NCBI RefSeq assembly: GCF_003010955.1
Contig: NZ_PGGO01000029.1
Location: forward strand, 1 to 59,196
Direction: 5' to 3'
Source: Phyllobacterium brassicacearum
GTDB taxonomy: Bacteria; Pseudomonadota; Alphaproteobacteria; Rhizobiales; Rhizobiaceae
Length of the DNA: 59,196 bases
Shown: positions 19,263 through 29,909 of the stretch, in pieces
Layout of the letters: each line of letters opens with the position of its first letter
Position numbering within the stretch: position 1 is the stretch's first letter
Made by a program: the position numbers and the translations under genes
The notes under the pieces: model-generated
What the model saw: the letters and a program-made list of their open reading frames with translations, nothing else
The model's database searches: none
What the model was told of the DNA's origin: nothing

Positions 19263-20492
19263 ATGAGTGTGATCTGTCGAATATTCATGGCGGCTGCCGT
19301 CAGCTTTCTTATTTTTGTGCAGGCAGGCAAGCCTGCGCTTGCGGCAGACGATCTGGCAGCGCTGACCTATCAGGCGGCCGGTGATGAGCTGCGTACGCGC
19401 GTCGTCATCAATTTCGACCAAGAGCCTGACGTATCGACAATGCTGCTCGACCAGCCGCACAGGCTGGCCATAGATATGCCGAAAGCAGTCTTTGCCTTTG
19501 ACAAGAAATCGATCGAGCCGCGTGGCCTGATAACGGATGTACGCTATGGTCTGATTGACGACTCGCGCTCACGGCTCATTTTTACCATCAAGGGTCCCTT
19601 TGCCGTTGAGCAGCTCAACGTCATCAAAAATGAAAACAGCCCCGGGTACCGACTCGTTGCGGATTTCGTAGCATCATCCGACCGGAAGTTCGCCGAGGCT
19701 CTGACGACGCAGAATGCCATAACCGCGTCAACCGAAGCCGCACCAAAAGGCGATCGGATCGCAACCGCAGCACCCAACGAAGTGAGCAAGGCTCCGAAGC
19801 CATTTACAGTGGTGATCGATCCAGGTCATGGCGGCATCGACAGCGGCGCCGAAAGCGCCAGCGGCATCCTGGAAAAGAATGTGACGCTCATGTTTGCCCA
19901 GCAGTTGCGCGAACAACTCGGCAAGGTGCCTGGCCTGCGGGTGGAAATGACCCGGAACGGCGATGAGTTTCTGCGCCTTACCGAACGGGTAAGGGTCGCC
20001 CGCCAGTATGAGGCCGATCTCTTTATTTCCCTCCATGCCGATACGATCAACAGCGGCAACATCCGCGGCGCGACAGTCTATACGGTCTCGGACAAGGCTT
20101 CCGACGCGGAGTCGCGGGCGATGGCCGATCGCGAAAACCGTTCGGATGCAGTGGCCGGCATAACATTTGACAATGAGACGCCGGAAATTGCCGACATTCT
20201 CATGGACCTGACACGCCGGGAAACACACACGTTTTCTTTGAGCTTTGCCAAGACAGTGGTGAAGTCGCTCAAGAAAGACGTCAACATGATCAACAACCCG
20301 CATCGTTTTGCCGGGTTCCAGGTACTGCGCGCGCCGGATGTTCCCTCGGTTCTCGTTGAGATCGGCTATCTTTCCAACGAGGAAGATGAGAAATTGATGC
20401 TCGATCCGGTATGGCGCGGTCATGTCGCCGAGAGGCTTGCCGCGGCCGTCGGCGAATTTGCCGGCAAGAAGACCGCAGGCGCGCTAAACTAG
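19263..20492 (+). CDS. N-acetylmuramoyl-L-alanine amidase (AmiC-like)
   Basis: A 409-aa periplasmic amidase that cleaves the stem peptide from peptidoglycan at cell separation. Signal peptide near residues 1-27 (MSVICRIFMAAAVSFLIFVQ), then an AMIN domain (about 32-130, localisation to the septum) and a C-terminal Amidase_3 zinc domain from residue 180. Zinc ligands seen: VIDPGHGGIDSGA (His), an early Glu in GILEKN, and SLHADT (His); the catalytic Glu is in VLVEIGYLSN. Start at 19263 is preferred over an ATG at 19185 because it begins the signal peptide. Penicillin-binding protein 1A follows. Confidence 0.93.
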   Translation: MSVICRIFMAAAVSFLIFVQAGKPALAADDLAALTYQAAGDELRTRVVINFDQEPDVSTMLLDQPHRLAIDMPKAVFAFDKKSIEPRGLITDVRYGLIDDSRSRLIFTIKGPFAVEQLNVIKNENSPGYRLVADFVASSDRKFAEALTTQNAITASTEAAPKGDRIATAAPNEVSKAPKPFTVVIDPGHGGIDSGAESASGILEKNVTLMFAQQLREQLGKVPGLRVEMTRNGDEFLRLTERVRVARQYEADLFISLHADTINSGNIRGATVYTVSDKASDAESRAMADRENRSDAVAGITFDNETPEIADILMDLTRRETHTFSLSFAKTVVKSLKKDVNMINNPHRFAGFQVLRAPDVPSVLVEIGYLSNEEDEKLMLDPVWRGHVAERLAAAVGEFAGKKTAGALN

Positions 20493-20637
20493 AGCGTTAA
20501 CGATCTTTGCGTTGCCGAAACTCCACAATTGGTATTTAAATTGTGAACAGGAACGGGTTCTCCTTGCCTTTGTCACATTTGTCGCTCAATTGCGTCGACG
20601 AGCTACCGGCCGTGCTTTGGACGATTGCCGGATCAGG

Positions 20638-20658
20638 AACACCTCCCGCCGGTGTTTT
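20638..20658 (+). terminator. Candidate amidase terminator
   Basis: AACACC (20638-20643) pairs with GGTGTT (20651-20656), extendable with G-T pairs, followed by a short T-run. It lies 146 nt past the amidase stop and 77 nt before the penicillin-binding protein start. The stem is short, so the call is moderate. Confidence 0.45.
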
Positions 20659-20734
20659 CAAGACGCACTCTGCATGGATCGGATCATGCATTGATAGTAT
20701 ACATGCCAACAAGTGAAATGGGTTCCGGGTACAG

Positions 20735-23194
20735 ATGATACGCTTGATCGGATATTTTTTCGGGATCGGCACGGTCATGGCGCTTCTGGCGGCGGGCGCT
20801 GTTGCGCTCTATGTCGTCAACATGTCGAAGGACTTGCCGGACTACGAAGTTCTGGCGAAGTACGAGCCGCCGGTCATGACGCGTGTCCATTCGTCGGACG
20901 GTTCACTGATGGCGGAATTTGCACGCCAGCGCCGCCTTTATTTGCCGATCCAGGCAGTTCCCGATCGCGTCAAGGCTGCCTTCATCTCGGCTGAAGACAA
21001 GAACTTCTACCAGCATCCAGGCGTGGACATTGGCGGTCTCACCAGAGCCGTTATCACCAATATCCAGAATTGGGGTTCGCGCCGCCCGGTCGGCGCGTCG
21101 ACCATCACACAGCAGGTGGCAAAGAACTTCCTGCTGAGCAATGACCAGACCATCGGACGCAAGGTCAAGGAAGCAATTCTGTCCTTCCGTATCGAGCAGG
21201 CCTATTCCAAGGATCGCATTCTCGAACTCTATCTCAATGAAATTTTCTTCGGCCTGAACTCCTACGGGATCGCCGGCGCCGCCCTGACCTATTTCAACAA
21301 ATCGGTCAATGAGCTGACGGTGGCCGAGGCCGCCTATCTCGCAGCGCTTCCCAAAGGGCCGTCCAACTATCATCCATTCCGTCAGCCGGAACGCGCGGTC
21401 GAGCGGCGCAACTGGGTGATCGATCGTATGGCCGAAAACGGCTATGTGACGATGGAGGAGGCAAAAGAGGCCAAGGCAGAGCCTCTCGGTGTTACGCCGC
21501 GCAGAACCGGCAACTATCTCTTCGCGTCCGAATATTTCGCCGAAGAAGTGCGTCGCCAGATCATCGCCCGCTACGGCGAAAACGCACTTTACGAAGGCGG
21601 CCTGTCCGTTCGCACGACGCTTGATCCGAAACTGCAGGTGATGGCACGCGCCGCGCTACAGCATGGTCTGTTCAAATATGACCATGCGCGTGGCTATCGC
21701 GGTGCCTGGAAGACAATTTCAACCAATGGAGACTGGGGCATTCCGCTTTCCGAGATCAAGGCGTTTTCCGATGTTCCGGACTGGCAGCTTGCCGTCGTTC
21801 TCGAGGTAACGCCGGAGCAGGCAATTATCGGTCTGCAGCCGGAGCGCGACGCCTCTGACAAGCTCGCCAGCGAGCGCAAGAAGGGCACCATTGATGCGGC
21901 AGACATCAAGTGGGCCTTCCGCCTGCTCAACGGTGACAAGCGCACGACCGCCAAGAGCCTGGAGAATATCTTCAACGTGGGCGATGTGGTTTTCGTCCAG
22001 AAGAAGGAAGGCAGCGAGACGGCCTTTGACCTTCAACAGGTTCCGAAGATCGAGGGCGGCGCGGTAGCAATGGATCCGCATACGGGCCGCGTTCTGGCTA
22101 TGGTGGGTGGTTTCTCCTTCGCCGAGTCCGAGTTCAACCGCGCCACGCAGGCAATGCGCCAGCCGGGTTCGTCCTTCAAGCCCTTTGTCTATTCGGCAGC
22201 GCTCGATAACGGCTATACGCCCGCGTCGGTCGTGCTCGATGGTCCGATTTCGGTCGATCAGGGCGGCAGCCTTGGTATCTGGGCTCCGAAAAACTATGGC
22301 GGCAAGTTTGCCGGCCCATCGACCTTGCGCTACGGCATCGAGCAGTCACGCAATCTCATGACGGTACGGCTCGCCCAGGACATGGGCATGAAGCTGGTCG
22401 CGGAATATGCCGAGCGCTTTGGCATCTATGACAAGATGTTGCCGGTGCTCGCGATGGCACTGGGATCGGGCGAGACGACCGTTTTGCGCATGGTCACGGG
22501 CTACTCGATCATAGCCAATGGCGGGCGCAAGATAACGCCGTCGATGATTGACCGTATTCAGGATCGCTATGGCAAGACCGTATTCAAGCATGACGAACGC
22601 AAGTGCGAAAACTGCTCGGCGGCAGAATGGAAGGGGCAGGCCGAACCGGAACTGATCGATGATCGTGATCAGGTGCTTGACCCGATGACCGCCTACCAGA
22701 TCACCTCGATGATGGAAGGCGTCGTCCAGCGCGGTACTGCAACGATCCTGAAGAGCCTCAATCGTCCGATTGCCGGTAAGACCGGAACCACCAACGACGA
22801 AAAAGACGCCTGGTTCATCGGCTTCACGCCGGATCTCGTGTTCGGCCTCTATCTTGGGTATGACACGCCAGTTCCGATGGGCAAGGGCTTCACCGGTAGC
22901 GGTCTTGCCGCGCCAGTATTCAAGGACTTCGCCGAAGCCGCCCTCCAGGGTCAGCGGTCCGTTGATTTCCGTGTACCCGAGGGCATGACCGTTCTGCCCA
23001 TTGATCGCAAGACCGGCATGCAGGCCGCCGAGGGCGGCGCGAACGTGATCATGGAAGCATTCAAACCGGGCACGGGCCCGGCTGGCAGTTACTCCGTCAT
23101 TGGTGCTGACACGTTCTCTGAGGGCTCGCCTGTTACCGTGCAGTCTCCCAATGTCAATCGCGCCATACAGGGTGGCGGCGGCGGCCTTTTCTGA
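20735..23194 (+). CDS. mrcA: Penicillin-binding protein 1A
   Basis: A bifunctional class A penicillin-binding protein, 819 aa, anchored by one N-terminal membrane segment (residues 2-28). The GT51 glycosyltransferase domain carries the catalytic Glu in ISAEDKNFYQHPGVD and the ITQQVAKN block. The transpeptidase domain carries SxxK in QPGSSFKPF, an SxN-type motif (EQSRNLM), and KTGTTNDEKDAWFIG. Between them is an OB-like insertion (residues 320-440) typical of proteobacterial PBP1a. It follows the amidase gene, so synthesis and cleavage of the wall are encoded side by side, a frequent order in Rhizobiales. Confidence 0.95.
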   Translation: MIRLIGYFFGIGTVMALLAAGAVALYVVNMSKDLPDYEVLAKYEPPVMTRVHSSDGSLMAEFARQRRLYLPIQAVPDRVKAAFISAEDKNFYQHPGVDIGGLTRAVITNIQNWGSRRPVGASTITQQVAKNFLLSNDQTIGRKVKEAILSFRIEQAYSKDRILELYLNEIFFGLNSYGIAGAALTYFNKSVNELTVAEAAYLAALPKGPSNYHPFRQPERAVERRNWVIDRMAENGYVTMEEAKEAKAEPLGVTPRRTGNYLFASEYFAEEVRRQIIARYGENALYEGGLSVRTTLDPKLQVMARAALQHGLFKYDHARGYRGAWKTISTNGDWGIPLSEIKAFSDVPDWQLAVVLEVTPEQAIIGLQPERDASDKLASERKKGTIDAADIKWAFRLLNGDKRTTAKSLENIFNVGDVVFVQKKEGSETAFDLQQVPKIEGGAVAMDPHTGRVLAMVGGFSFAESEFNRATQAMRQPGSSFKPFVYSAALDNGYTPASVVLDGPISVDQGGSLGIWAPKNYGGKFAGPSTLRYGIEQSRNLMTVRLAQDMGMKLVAEYAERFGIYDKMLPVLAMALGSGETTVLRMVTGYSIIANGGRKITPSMIDRIQDRYGKTVFKHDERKCENCSAAEWKGQAEPELIDDRDQVLDPMTAYQITSMMEGVVQRGTATILKSLNRPIAGKTGTTNDEKDAWFIGFTPDLVFGLYLGYDTPVPMGKGFTGSGLAAPVFKDFAEAALQGQRSVDFRVPEGMTVLPIDRKTGMQAAEGGANVIMEAFKPGTGPAGSYSVIGADTFSEGSPVTVQSPNVNRAIQGGGGGLF

Positions 23195-23308
23195 CCGCTT
23201 CGGCTCTATTATTTCATGGAAGCCAGAAGACTTTACATCGCGTGGACCAGTCAATATGGTCCGCCGAAATTCGAAAGCCATTTAAAGACAAGAAGGAACG
23301 GATAGCCA

Positions 23309-24437
<1,129 letters not shown>

Positions 24438-24463
24438 TCTGAGGCGGTGTCGGGCCCAGGCGC

Positions 24464-25732
24464 CTAAAGTTCAGCGGCGAGCTGGCGGCCGATTGTCATA
24501 AAGCCAACCGGATTGATTGCGTTGCCGTTCTTGCGCACTTCGTAATGCAAATGCGGGCCGGTGGATCGGCCGGTACTGCCGACCTTGCCAAGAACATCGC
24601 CTGGTTTGACATGCTCGCCGACGCTAACGACAATCCGGCTCATATGACCGTAGCGCGTGGAGAGACCATTGCCATGGTCAATTTCCACCATGTTGCCATA
24701 ACCGCCATTGTAGTCGGCCGCGGTCACGGTTCCATTGGCCGTGGCCAGTACCGAAGATCCCGATGTGGCGCGGAAATCCATGCCCGAGTGAAAGGCCACC
24801 ATGCCTAGAAGCGGGTCTTTTCTGACGCCGAACGGGCTTGAGACCGGCATTCCGGGAATAGGATTGGCGATAGGGACTGCCTTTGCGAGGGCCTTGGCGC
24901 CTTCAAGGCGTGCCAGTGCTTCATCAAGATCCGCGAGTTTCGTATCTAAACCTGATGTGGGACCTGCGTTTGCCAGGAGCAGCGGACCGCCGCTGCCCGC
25001 CTTGCCGTCATCCAGCACATGCTTGGCCCCGGTCGCCGCCAGGGCTTCCATGATCTTGTCGGCGCTTTCGTAGGCAGTGTTCGAAAGCGTCTGTATTTGC
25101 TGCGCCTGCCGGGACTCAATGTCATTCAGAGAATGGTCTACGGAATCCAGAAGTTCAGCCTTGTCGATGGTCGTCTTTGTCTTGTCATCGCGCGGCACGG
25201 GCTTTCGCGTCGACGTGGTAGGTCCCGTGATGATCGGGTCAATGCCGTAAAAGTCATCGGAATCTTCGGATTTCACCAGATCCTGATCATCGCGGTCCAT
25301 CACCGGGTCTGAATCTGTTGTTGCTCCGGCGCGTGCCGCGCGCTGCATGGCTGGCACCAGTTTGTCATGCCGCTCGGCGAGGGCCTTTTGCCGCTGAATG
25401 AGCTCGGCGACTTTGCCATCCACTAATTTCTGATCGAGCATTTGACGGCTCGTGACCCGATCGAGCTGGGTACGAAGTGTGGCAATGCGGTCTTCATATG
25501 CCTGTTGCAGGCGTGCCTGCCGGGCAACGCTGCCGGTGATCAAATCATCGCGAAAAACGAGGTAGGAGGTCGCCAGCAGATAGCTGCCGGCCAGACCGAG
25601 GGCGAGGGTGCCGCCAAGCAGTCCCGCCCATGGCCTGATAGTGAAATGACGGATTGTCTCGCCCCGCGCGATGATGATCGTGTGAGGCTCATTTGTGCTG
25701 CCGAAGATGCTGGATTTTATAACCTTCTTCAT
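24464..25732 (-). CDS. M23 peptidoglycan endopeptidase
   Basis: A membrane-anchored LytM/M23 metallopeptidase of about 422 aa. One transmembrane segment lies near residues 30-60 (LLGGTLALGLAGSYLLATSYL), then a coiled-coil stretch rich in Gln/Arg/Leu (residues 75-130), a disordered linker, and the C-terminal peptidase domain. Zinc ligands are the His/Asp of FHSGMDFRA and the second His of GPHLHYEV, with the catalytic His in STRYGHM; all are present, so the enzyme is probably active. ATG 25732 is preferred; a TTG at 25762 would add ten residues. It is convergent with prfB. Confidence 0.9.
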   Translation of the reverse strand: MKKVIKSSIFGSTNEPHTIIIARGETIRHFTIRPWAGLLGGTLALGLAGSYLLATSYLVFRDDLITGSVARQARLQQAYEDRIATLRTQLDRVTSRQMLDQKLVDGKVAELIQRQKALAERHDKLVPAMQRAARAGATTDSDPVMDRDDQDLVKSEDSDDFYGIDPIITGPTTSTRKPVPRDDKTKTTIDKAELLDSVDHSLNDIESRQAQQIQTLSNTAYESADKIMEALAATGAKHVLDDGKAGSGGPLLLANAGPTSGLDTKLADLDEALARLEGAKALAKAVPIANPIPGMPVSSPFGVRKDPLLGMVAFHSGMDFRATSGSSVLATANGTVTAADYNGGYGNMVEIDHGNGLSTRYGHMSRIVVSVGEHVKPGDVLGKVGSTGRSTGPHLHYEVRKNGNAINPVGFMTIGRQLAAEL

Positions 25733-25848
25733 TGCGGCTAGCTCATTGATTCGCAGCTTCAATTTATGAGAACATTACACTCCGTTAGGGTTAACAAACT
25801 CTGACGTGAGCAGTGCGATGCGCTCGTAATTCAATTGAAGCGTGCAAA

Positions 25849-26322
25849 TTATGTCTGGAGCATTCTTGTTGCCTCGAGCACTTCGGCCGCATGGCCCGGA
25901 ACTTTTACCTTGTTCCAGATTTTCGCGATCTTGCCGCCCGAATCGATCAGGAAGGTTGTCCGCTCGACGCCCATATACTTGCGCCCATACATGCTCTTCT
26001 CAACCCAGAGTCCATACGATTCGATGATTGACTTGTCCTCGTCGGCAACGAGATCAACCTTCAGTTCATGCTTGGTCTTGAACTTGTCGTGCTTTTTGAT
26101 GGGGTCCGGCGACATGCCGATGACCTTTGCACCGAGCTTCTCAAACTGAGGCTTCAAGCCAGAAAACTCGATCGCTTCCTGCGTACAACCGCTCGTGTCG
26201 TCCTTGGGGTAGAAGTAGAGGACAACGGGATTTCCGCGCAGGCCCGAGAGGGTGATCGTGCCGCCGCCATCGCGGGGCAGGGTAAAATCCGGAGCGTTGC
26301 TGCCGATATCCAAAGCCGTCAT
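25849..26322 (-). CDS. bcp: BCP-type peroxiredoxin
   Basis: A 157-aa thiol peroxidase of the BCP/PrxQ family. The peroxidatic Cys46 lies in YPKDDTSGCTQEAIEF. The second cysteine that resolves the sulfenic acid in E. coli BCP, five residues later, is absent, and I see no other cysteine, so this is a 1-Cys form that must use an external thiol. The catalytic Thr and Pro of the family (PKDDT) are present. Monocistronic, divergent from the giant AsmA-like gene. Confidence 0.93.
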   Translation of the reverse strand: MTALDIGSNAPDFTLPRDGGGTITLSGLRGNPVVLYFYPKDDTSGCTQEAIEFSGLKPQFEKLGAKVIGMSPDPIKKHDKFKTKHELKVDLVADEDKSIIESYGLWVEKSMYGRKYMGVERTTFLIDSGGKIAKIWNKVKVPGHAAEVLEATRMLQT

Positions 26323-26431
26323 AGGAATGCCTTTCTTTTGATTATTGAATGCGCGCCTCAGTTACGCAATTATAGAGAGGTACGGGAATCGTCTACGGTT
26401 TCCCAATTGATTCCTCAATTGGCTTGGGAAT

Positions 26432-29400
26432 TTGACAGAGAAACCGGAAAAAGTCCGTTTTACAAAGCGAGACTTCACAAAACTGCACCTGTACCCTTCT
26501 GCTTCAGAGCAAGGCGAAGCTCGCGCGGTGATCCCGCCAAAGCGGTCCCGCGTGCGTTTTGCTTGCGGCGCTGCTTCGTCTTTCTTGATCCTGATCGCTG
26601 TGCTGGCCGGGATTGCCTTCGTGATCCTGCGTGTCGGGATTGGTGGGGAAGCGCTGACCACGCGTGCGCAACTGGCCCTCAAGACGGCGCTTGGCCCGGA
26701 AGTCGACGCAACACTCCAGTCTGCACACATATCGCTCGACAAGCGACGCCACGTCGCGCTTGAAGCGCGTAACGTCAATATTGCCGACACCAAGCGTGGC
26801 ATCGAAATCGACGATGTCCGCTCCGTTCGTATTGGCCTCGCAACCCTGCCGCTGCTGCAGGGCGATGTGAAGGTCGAGCGGCTGGAGCTGGACGGTGCCC
26901 ATATCAAAGTCACGTCGCAGGTGCCGTTCGACTTCATGGCATTGGTGCCCCTGGACGACCGCGGTCTTGTGAATCTCGATGCTGCGACGAACGTGATCTT
27001 TGCCGGACTGGAAACTGCCGTGTCGCTGCTCGATCAGCGCGAGACACGTGACATCACCATTGCCGATACGTCCTTTGATTTCGCGATGGCCGGTAAGCCC
27101 GAGCAGTTGCATATTGTCAATCTCGACTTGTCGGAAACAGGAGGCCCGGTGGCGATCAGCGGCACCGTGGAATGGCGCGGTAAGGCGATCGAGGTAACAG
27201 CGACGGCCAAGCGATCGGCTGCCGGCGCCAAGGTCGAAGCCTTCTCGCTTGCGATCAGCAACATTCCTTTGACCGGCAAGTTTGGCAAGGCGCCCGTTCC
27301 CGACGTGGACGGCATCAAGCCGGATGGAGCTTATCTCGCCTACGATAATCAAGCCGAAATCAAACTGGACGGCACTGCCGCAACTGCGTCCGAACCCGCA
27401 CGTCTTTCGGGTACACTGAACATTGGTGATGGGCCGGTAACCATCGGCAATGTCGACGACATGCCGGTGGAGACGCAGATCAGTTTCGAACACGTTTCGG
27501 GTACCGACAAGGTCCAGATCCGGCCATCCAACATTCATTTTGGCGCCTTCAAGGGCGTTGTCGAGGGTAAGATAAGTCCTGTATCGCGTTCTACGGGGAG
27601 TGCTCCGCCAGACTTTCCGGGCTATGAGTTTGAGTTGAAGACTTCGCAGGCAATCTCCGCTCCACAGGATTCGACGGAACCACCGATGCCATTCGATGCG
27701 CGGCTGGCCGGGTGGTATTATCCCGAAGAAAAGCAGCTTGAAGTCTCGGAGATCGCTGTCCGGGGCAACGGCGAAAGTGAACTCTATGGTCGGGCGGGAG
27801 CAACGTTTGGCAAGGGTTCGCCTGCCATGACGCTCGGTTTGCACATTGCGAGAATGCCTGTTGCCCATGCCAAGCAGCTTTGGCCAGTCTGGGTCGCAAC
27901 CGGCGCGCGCCGCTGGGTGCTTGAGAATCTTCATGGCGGGACCGCCAAGGACAGCCGGATTGATGTCGTCTTTGCGGCTGGGCGTTTTGACGGTCCAGGA
28001 AAACCACCGCCGCTGAAGCCCGATGAAGTTCAAGTCGATTTTGCCGTTGAGAATTCGCGTTTCGATATCGTTGGCGACCTGCCGCCCGTCCGTAATGCCG
28101 ACGGCAAGATCAGCGTGCGTGGAGCATACACGACCATCAATCTCGAAAAAGGCTCATCGTTCACCCCCAACAACCGCGAAGCGCGGATTATCAATGGCAC
28201 GCTGATCATTCCATGGGGGCCGCAACGGCCGGTTCTGTCCGAACTCGACCTCAATCTGGAAGGCGATGCGTCGGCGGTAGCGGAAATCATCGGATTCAAG
28301 CCGATCAACGGACTGAAGAACCTTCCATTTGCACCCGAGGATATCAAGGGCAATGTGAAGACCCACGTGCTTGTGACCTTCCCGGTGACGCGCCGTTCGC
28401 CGCCTGGCAGCCTGAAATGGTCCGCCGACATGGCGTTGTCCGATGTTTCGATCTCCAAGAAGATTGATGGGCAGATCATTTCCAGTGCTGACGGAACATT
28501 GTCCGTCACGCAAGACGAAGCGCGCATTGATGCCAAGGCGCAGCTCAATGGCATCCCTGCTGATGTTAGTCTGTTCGAACCACTCGGGAACAATACTGCC
28601 AAGCGCGAACAGAGCGTGACGCTGCAACTGGACGACAAGACGCGCAACGCGCTGTTTCCGGCGCTCGACCCGTTGCTTTCCGGTCCGATATCGGTCGACA
28701 TTGGCAAGGCAGCTGACGGCTCGCGGTTAGCCACTGCCGATCTCACCAAGGCAGAAATAAAGCTCGCGCCGCTTGGCTGGACAAAAGGGGCAGGGGTCAA
28801 GGCCAGCGCCAAATTTGCTTTGCAACAGGATGGTGACAACGCCACCATCAAGGACCTGGATGTATCAGGCGATACGTTTCGCTTGCGCGGCGATGTAAAC
28901 GTCGTGAATGGCGACCTGGCCTCCGCCGATTTCACCGACGTGAGGCTCAATCGGGGCGACGACATCGCTGCGAAGGTCGCCCGCACGAAATACGGCTATC
29001 GTGTTGATGTGAATGGCGGATCCTTTGACGCGCGCCCATTGCTCAACCAGATCACCGATAAGAAGAAGAAAGGTGCCGCCAGCGACAGCACGCAACGTGT
29101 CCTGGTCAATGCAGACATAGACGAGGTTGCGGGATTCTATTCGGAAAGCTTTCGCAATGTGTCGCTCTCCTATGAGGGCGTAGGCTCGAACGTCTCGGGA
29201 CTGGCTTTCAATGCGATAACCAAATCCGGGCAAAAGGCAAATGCCACGGACAGTTCCGAAAGTGGTGCGCGGTCCATCAGTCTGCAATCGAGGGATGCCG
29301 GCGCAATGCTGCGTTTCTTTGGTTTTTACGACAAGATGTCGGGTGGCAGCATTAGCGTCGCGCTGGACTCCAGTGGCGACGGACCACTGCGTGGACAGGT

Positions 29401-29860
29401 GGACGCCCAGAATTTCACGCTGGTCAATGAGCCGCGCCTCGCCAAACTCGTTTCCACTTCTCCGAGCGGAACAAGCCTAAACGAAGCCGTGCAGAAAAAC
29501 ATTGACGTCTCGAAGGTTACCTTCGATCGCGGTTTCTCGCAGATTGAAAAAGGCTCCAACTACATCAATCTGGCCAACGGCGTCATTCGTGGCTCAACGA
29601 TCGGTGCCACATTTCAAGGCGTGCTCAGCGATCCGCAGGGCAACATGTCACTGACCGGCACATTCATGCCGGCCTATGGCATCAACCGCATTTTCGGTGA
29701 GGTGCCAATCCTCGGGCTGGTTCTTGGCAATGGTCGCGATCGCGGGCTGATCGGCATCACTTACAAGCTGCAGGGGCCGTTGAAGCAGCCGCAGATATTC
29801 GTCAATCCGATCTCGGTGATTGCGCCCGGCATTTTCCGCTCGATCTTTGAATTTCAATGA
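26432..29860 (+). CDS. Giant AsmA/YhdP-like envelope protein
   Basis: An 1142-aa protein of the DUF3971/AsmA-like superfamily, similar in plan to YhdP: a cytoplasmic tail of about 45 residues, one transmembrane helix (SSFLILIAVLAGIAFVILRV), then a very long periplasmic beta-rich region ending in the AsmA-like C-terminal block (SGTSLNEAVQKN...FMPAYGINRIFGEVPILGLVL). YhdP, TamB and relatives form bridges thought to move phospholipids between the membranes. The frame begins with TTG (26432) behind a weak GGGA site, so the exact start is uncertain. It is transcribed alone, divergent from bcp and convergent with tyrS. Confidence 0.85.
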   Translation: MTEKPEKVRFTKRDFTKLHLYPSASEQGEARAVIPPKRSRVRFACGAASSFLILIAVLAGIAFVILRVGIGGEALTTRAQLALKTALGPEVDATLQSAHISLDKRRHVALEARNVNIADTKRGIEIDDVRSVRIGLATLPLLQGDVKVERLELDGAHIKVTSQVPFDFMALVPLDDRGLVNLDAATNVIFAGLETAVSLLDQRETRDITIADTSFDFAMAGKPEQLHIVNLDLSETGGPVAISGTVEWRGKAIEVTATAKRSAAGAKVEAFSLAISNIPLTGKFGKAPVPDVDGIKPDGAYLAYDNQAEIKLDGTAATASEPARLSGTLNIGDGPVTIGNVDDMPVETQISFEHVSGTDKVQIRPSNIHFGAFKGVVEGKISPVSRSTGSAPPDFPGYEFELKTSQAISAPQDSTEPPMPFDARLAGWYYPEEKQLEVSEIAVRGNGESELYGRAGATFGKGSPAMTLGLHIARMPVAHAKQLWPVWVATGARRWVLENLHGGTAKDSRIDVVFAAGRFDGPGKPPPLKPDEVQVDFAVENSRFDIVGDLPPVRNADGKISVRGAYTTINLEKGSSFTPNNREARIINGTLIIPWGPQRPVLSELDLNLEGDASAVAEIIGFKPINGLKNLPFAPEDIKGNVKTHVLVTFPVTRRSPPGSLKWSADMALSDVSISKKIDGQIISSADGTLSVTQDEARIDAKAQLNGIPADVSLFEPLGNNTAKREQSVTLQLDDKTRNALFPALDPLLSGPISVDIGKAADGSRLATADLTKAEIKLAPLGWTKGAGVKASAKFALQQDGDNATIKDLDVSGDTFRLRGDVNVVNGDLASADFTDVRLNRGDDIAAKVARTKYGYRVDVNGGSFDARPLLNQITDKKKKGAASDSTQRVLVNADIDEVAGFYSESFRNVSLSYEGVGSNVSGLAFNAITKSGQKANATDSSESGARSISLQSRDAGAMLRFFGFYDKMSGGSISVALDSSGDGPLRGQVDAQNFTLVNEPRLAKLVSTSPSGTSLNEAVQKNIDVSKVTFDRGFSQIEKGSNYINLANGVIRGSTIGATFQGVLSDPQGNMSLTGTFMPAYGINRIFGEVPILGLVLGNGRDRGLIGITYKLQGPLKQPQIFVNPISVIAPGIFRSIFEFQ

Positions 29861-29892
29861 AACCCACGCTGCAGGGCGTGCATGGTGGGTTT
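29860..29892. terminator. Convergent terminator AsmA-like/tyrS
   Basis: AAACCCAC (29860-29867) pairs with GTGGGTTT (29885-29892) around a 17-nt loop that can itself form short G-C pairs. It begins in the stop codon of the AsmA-like gene and lies 18 nt from the tyrS stop, with a T-run on one side and A-run on the other, so it may serve both convergent genes. Confidence 0.55.
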
Positions 29893-29909
29893 CCTGGTAA
29901 TCAGACCAA

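Noticed and set aside
26504..28033. A 509-codon minus-strand frame over the AsmA-like gene
   Set aside because: Antisense shadow of a long gene; composition is His/Arg-rich and there is no start signal.
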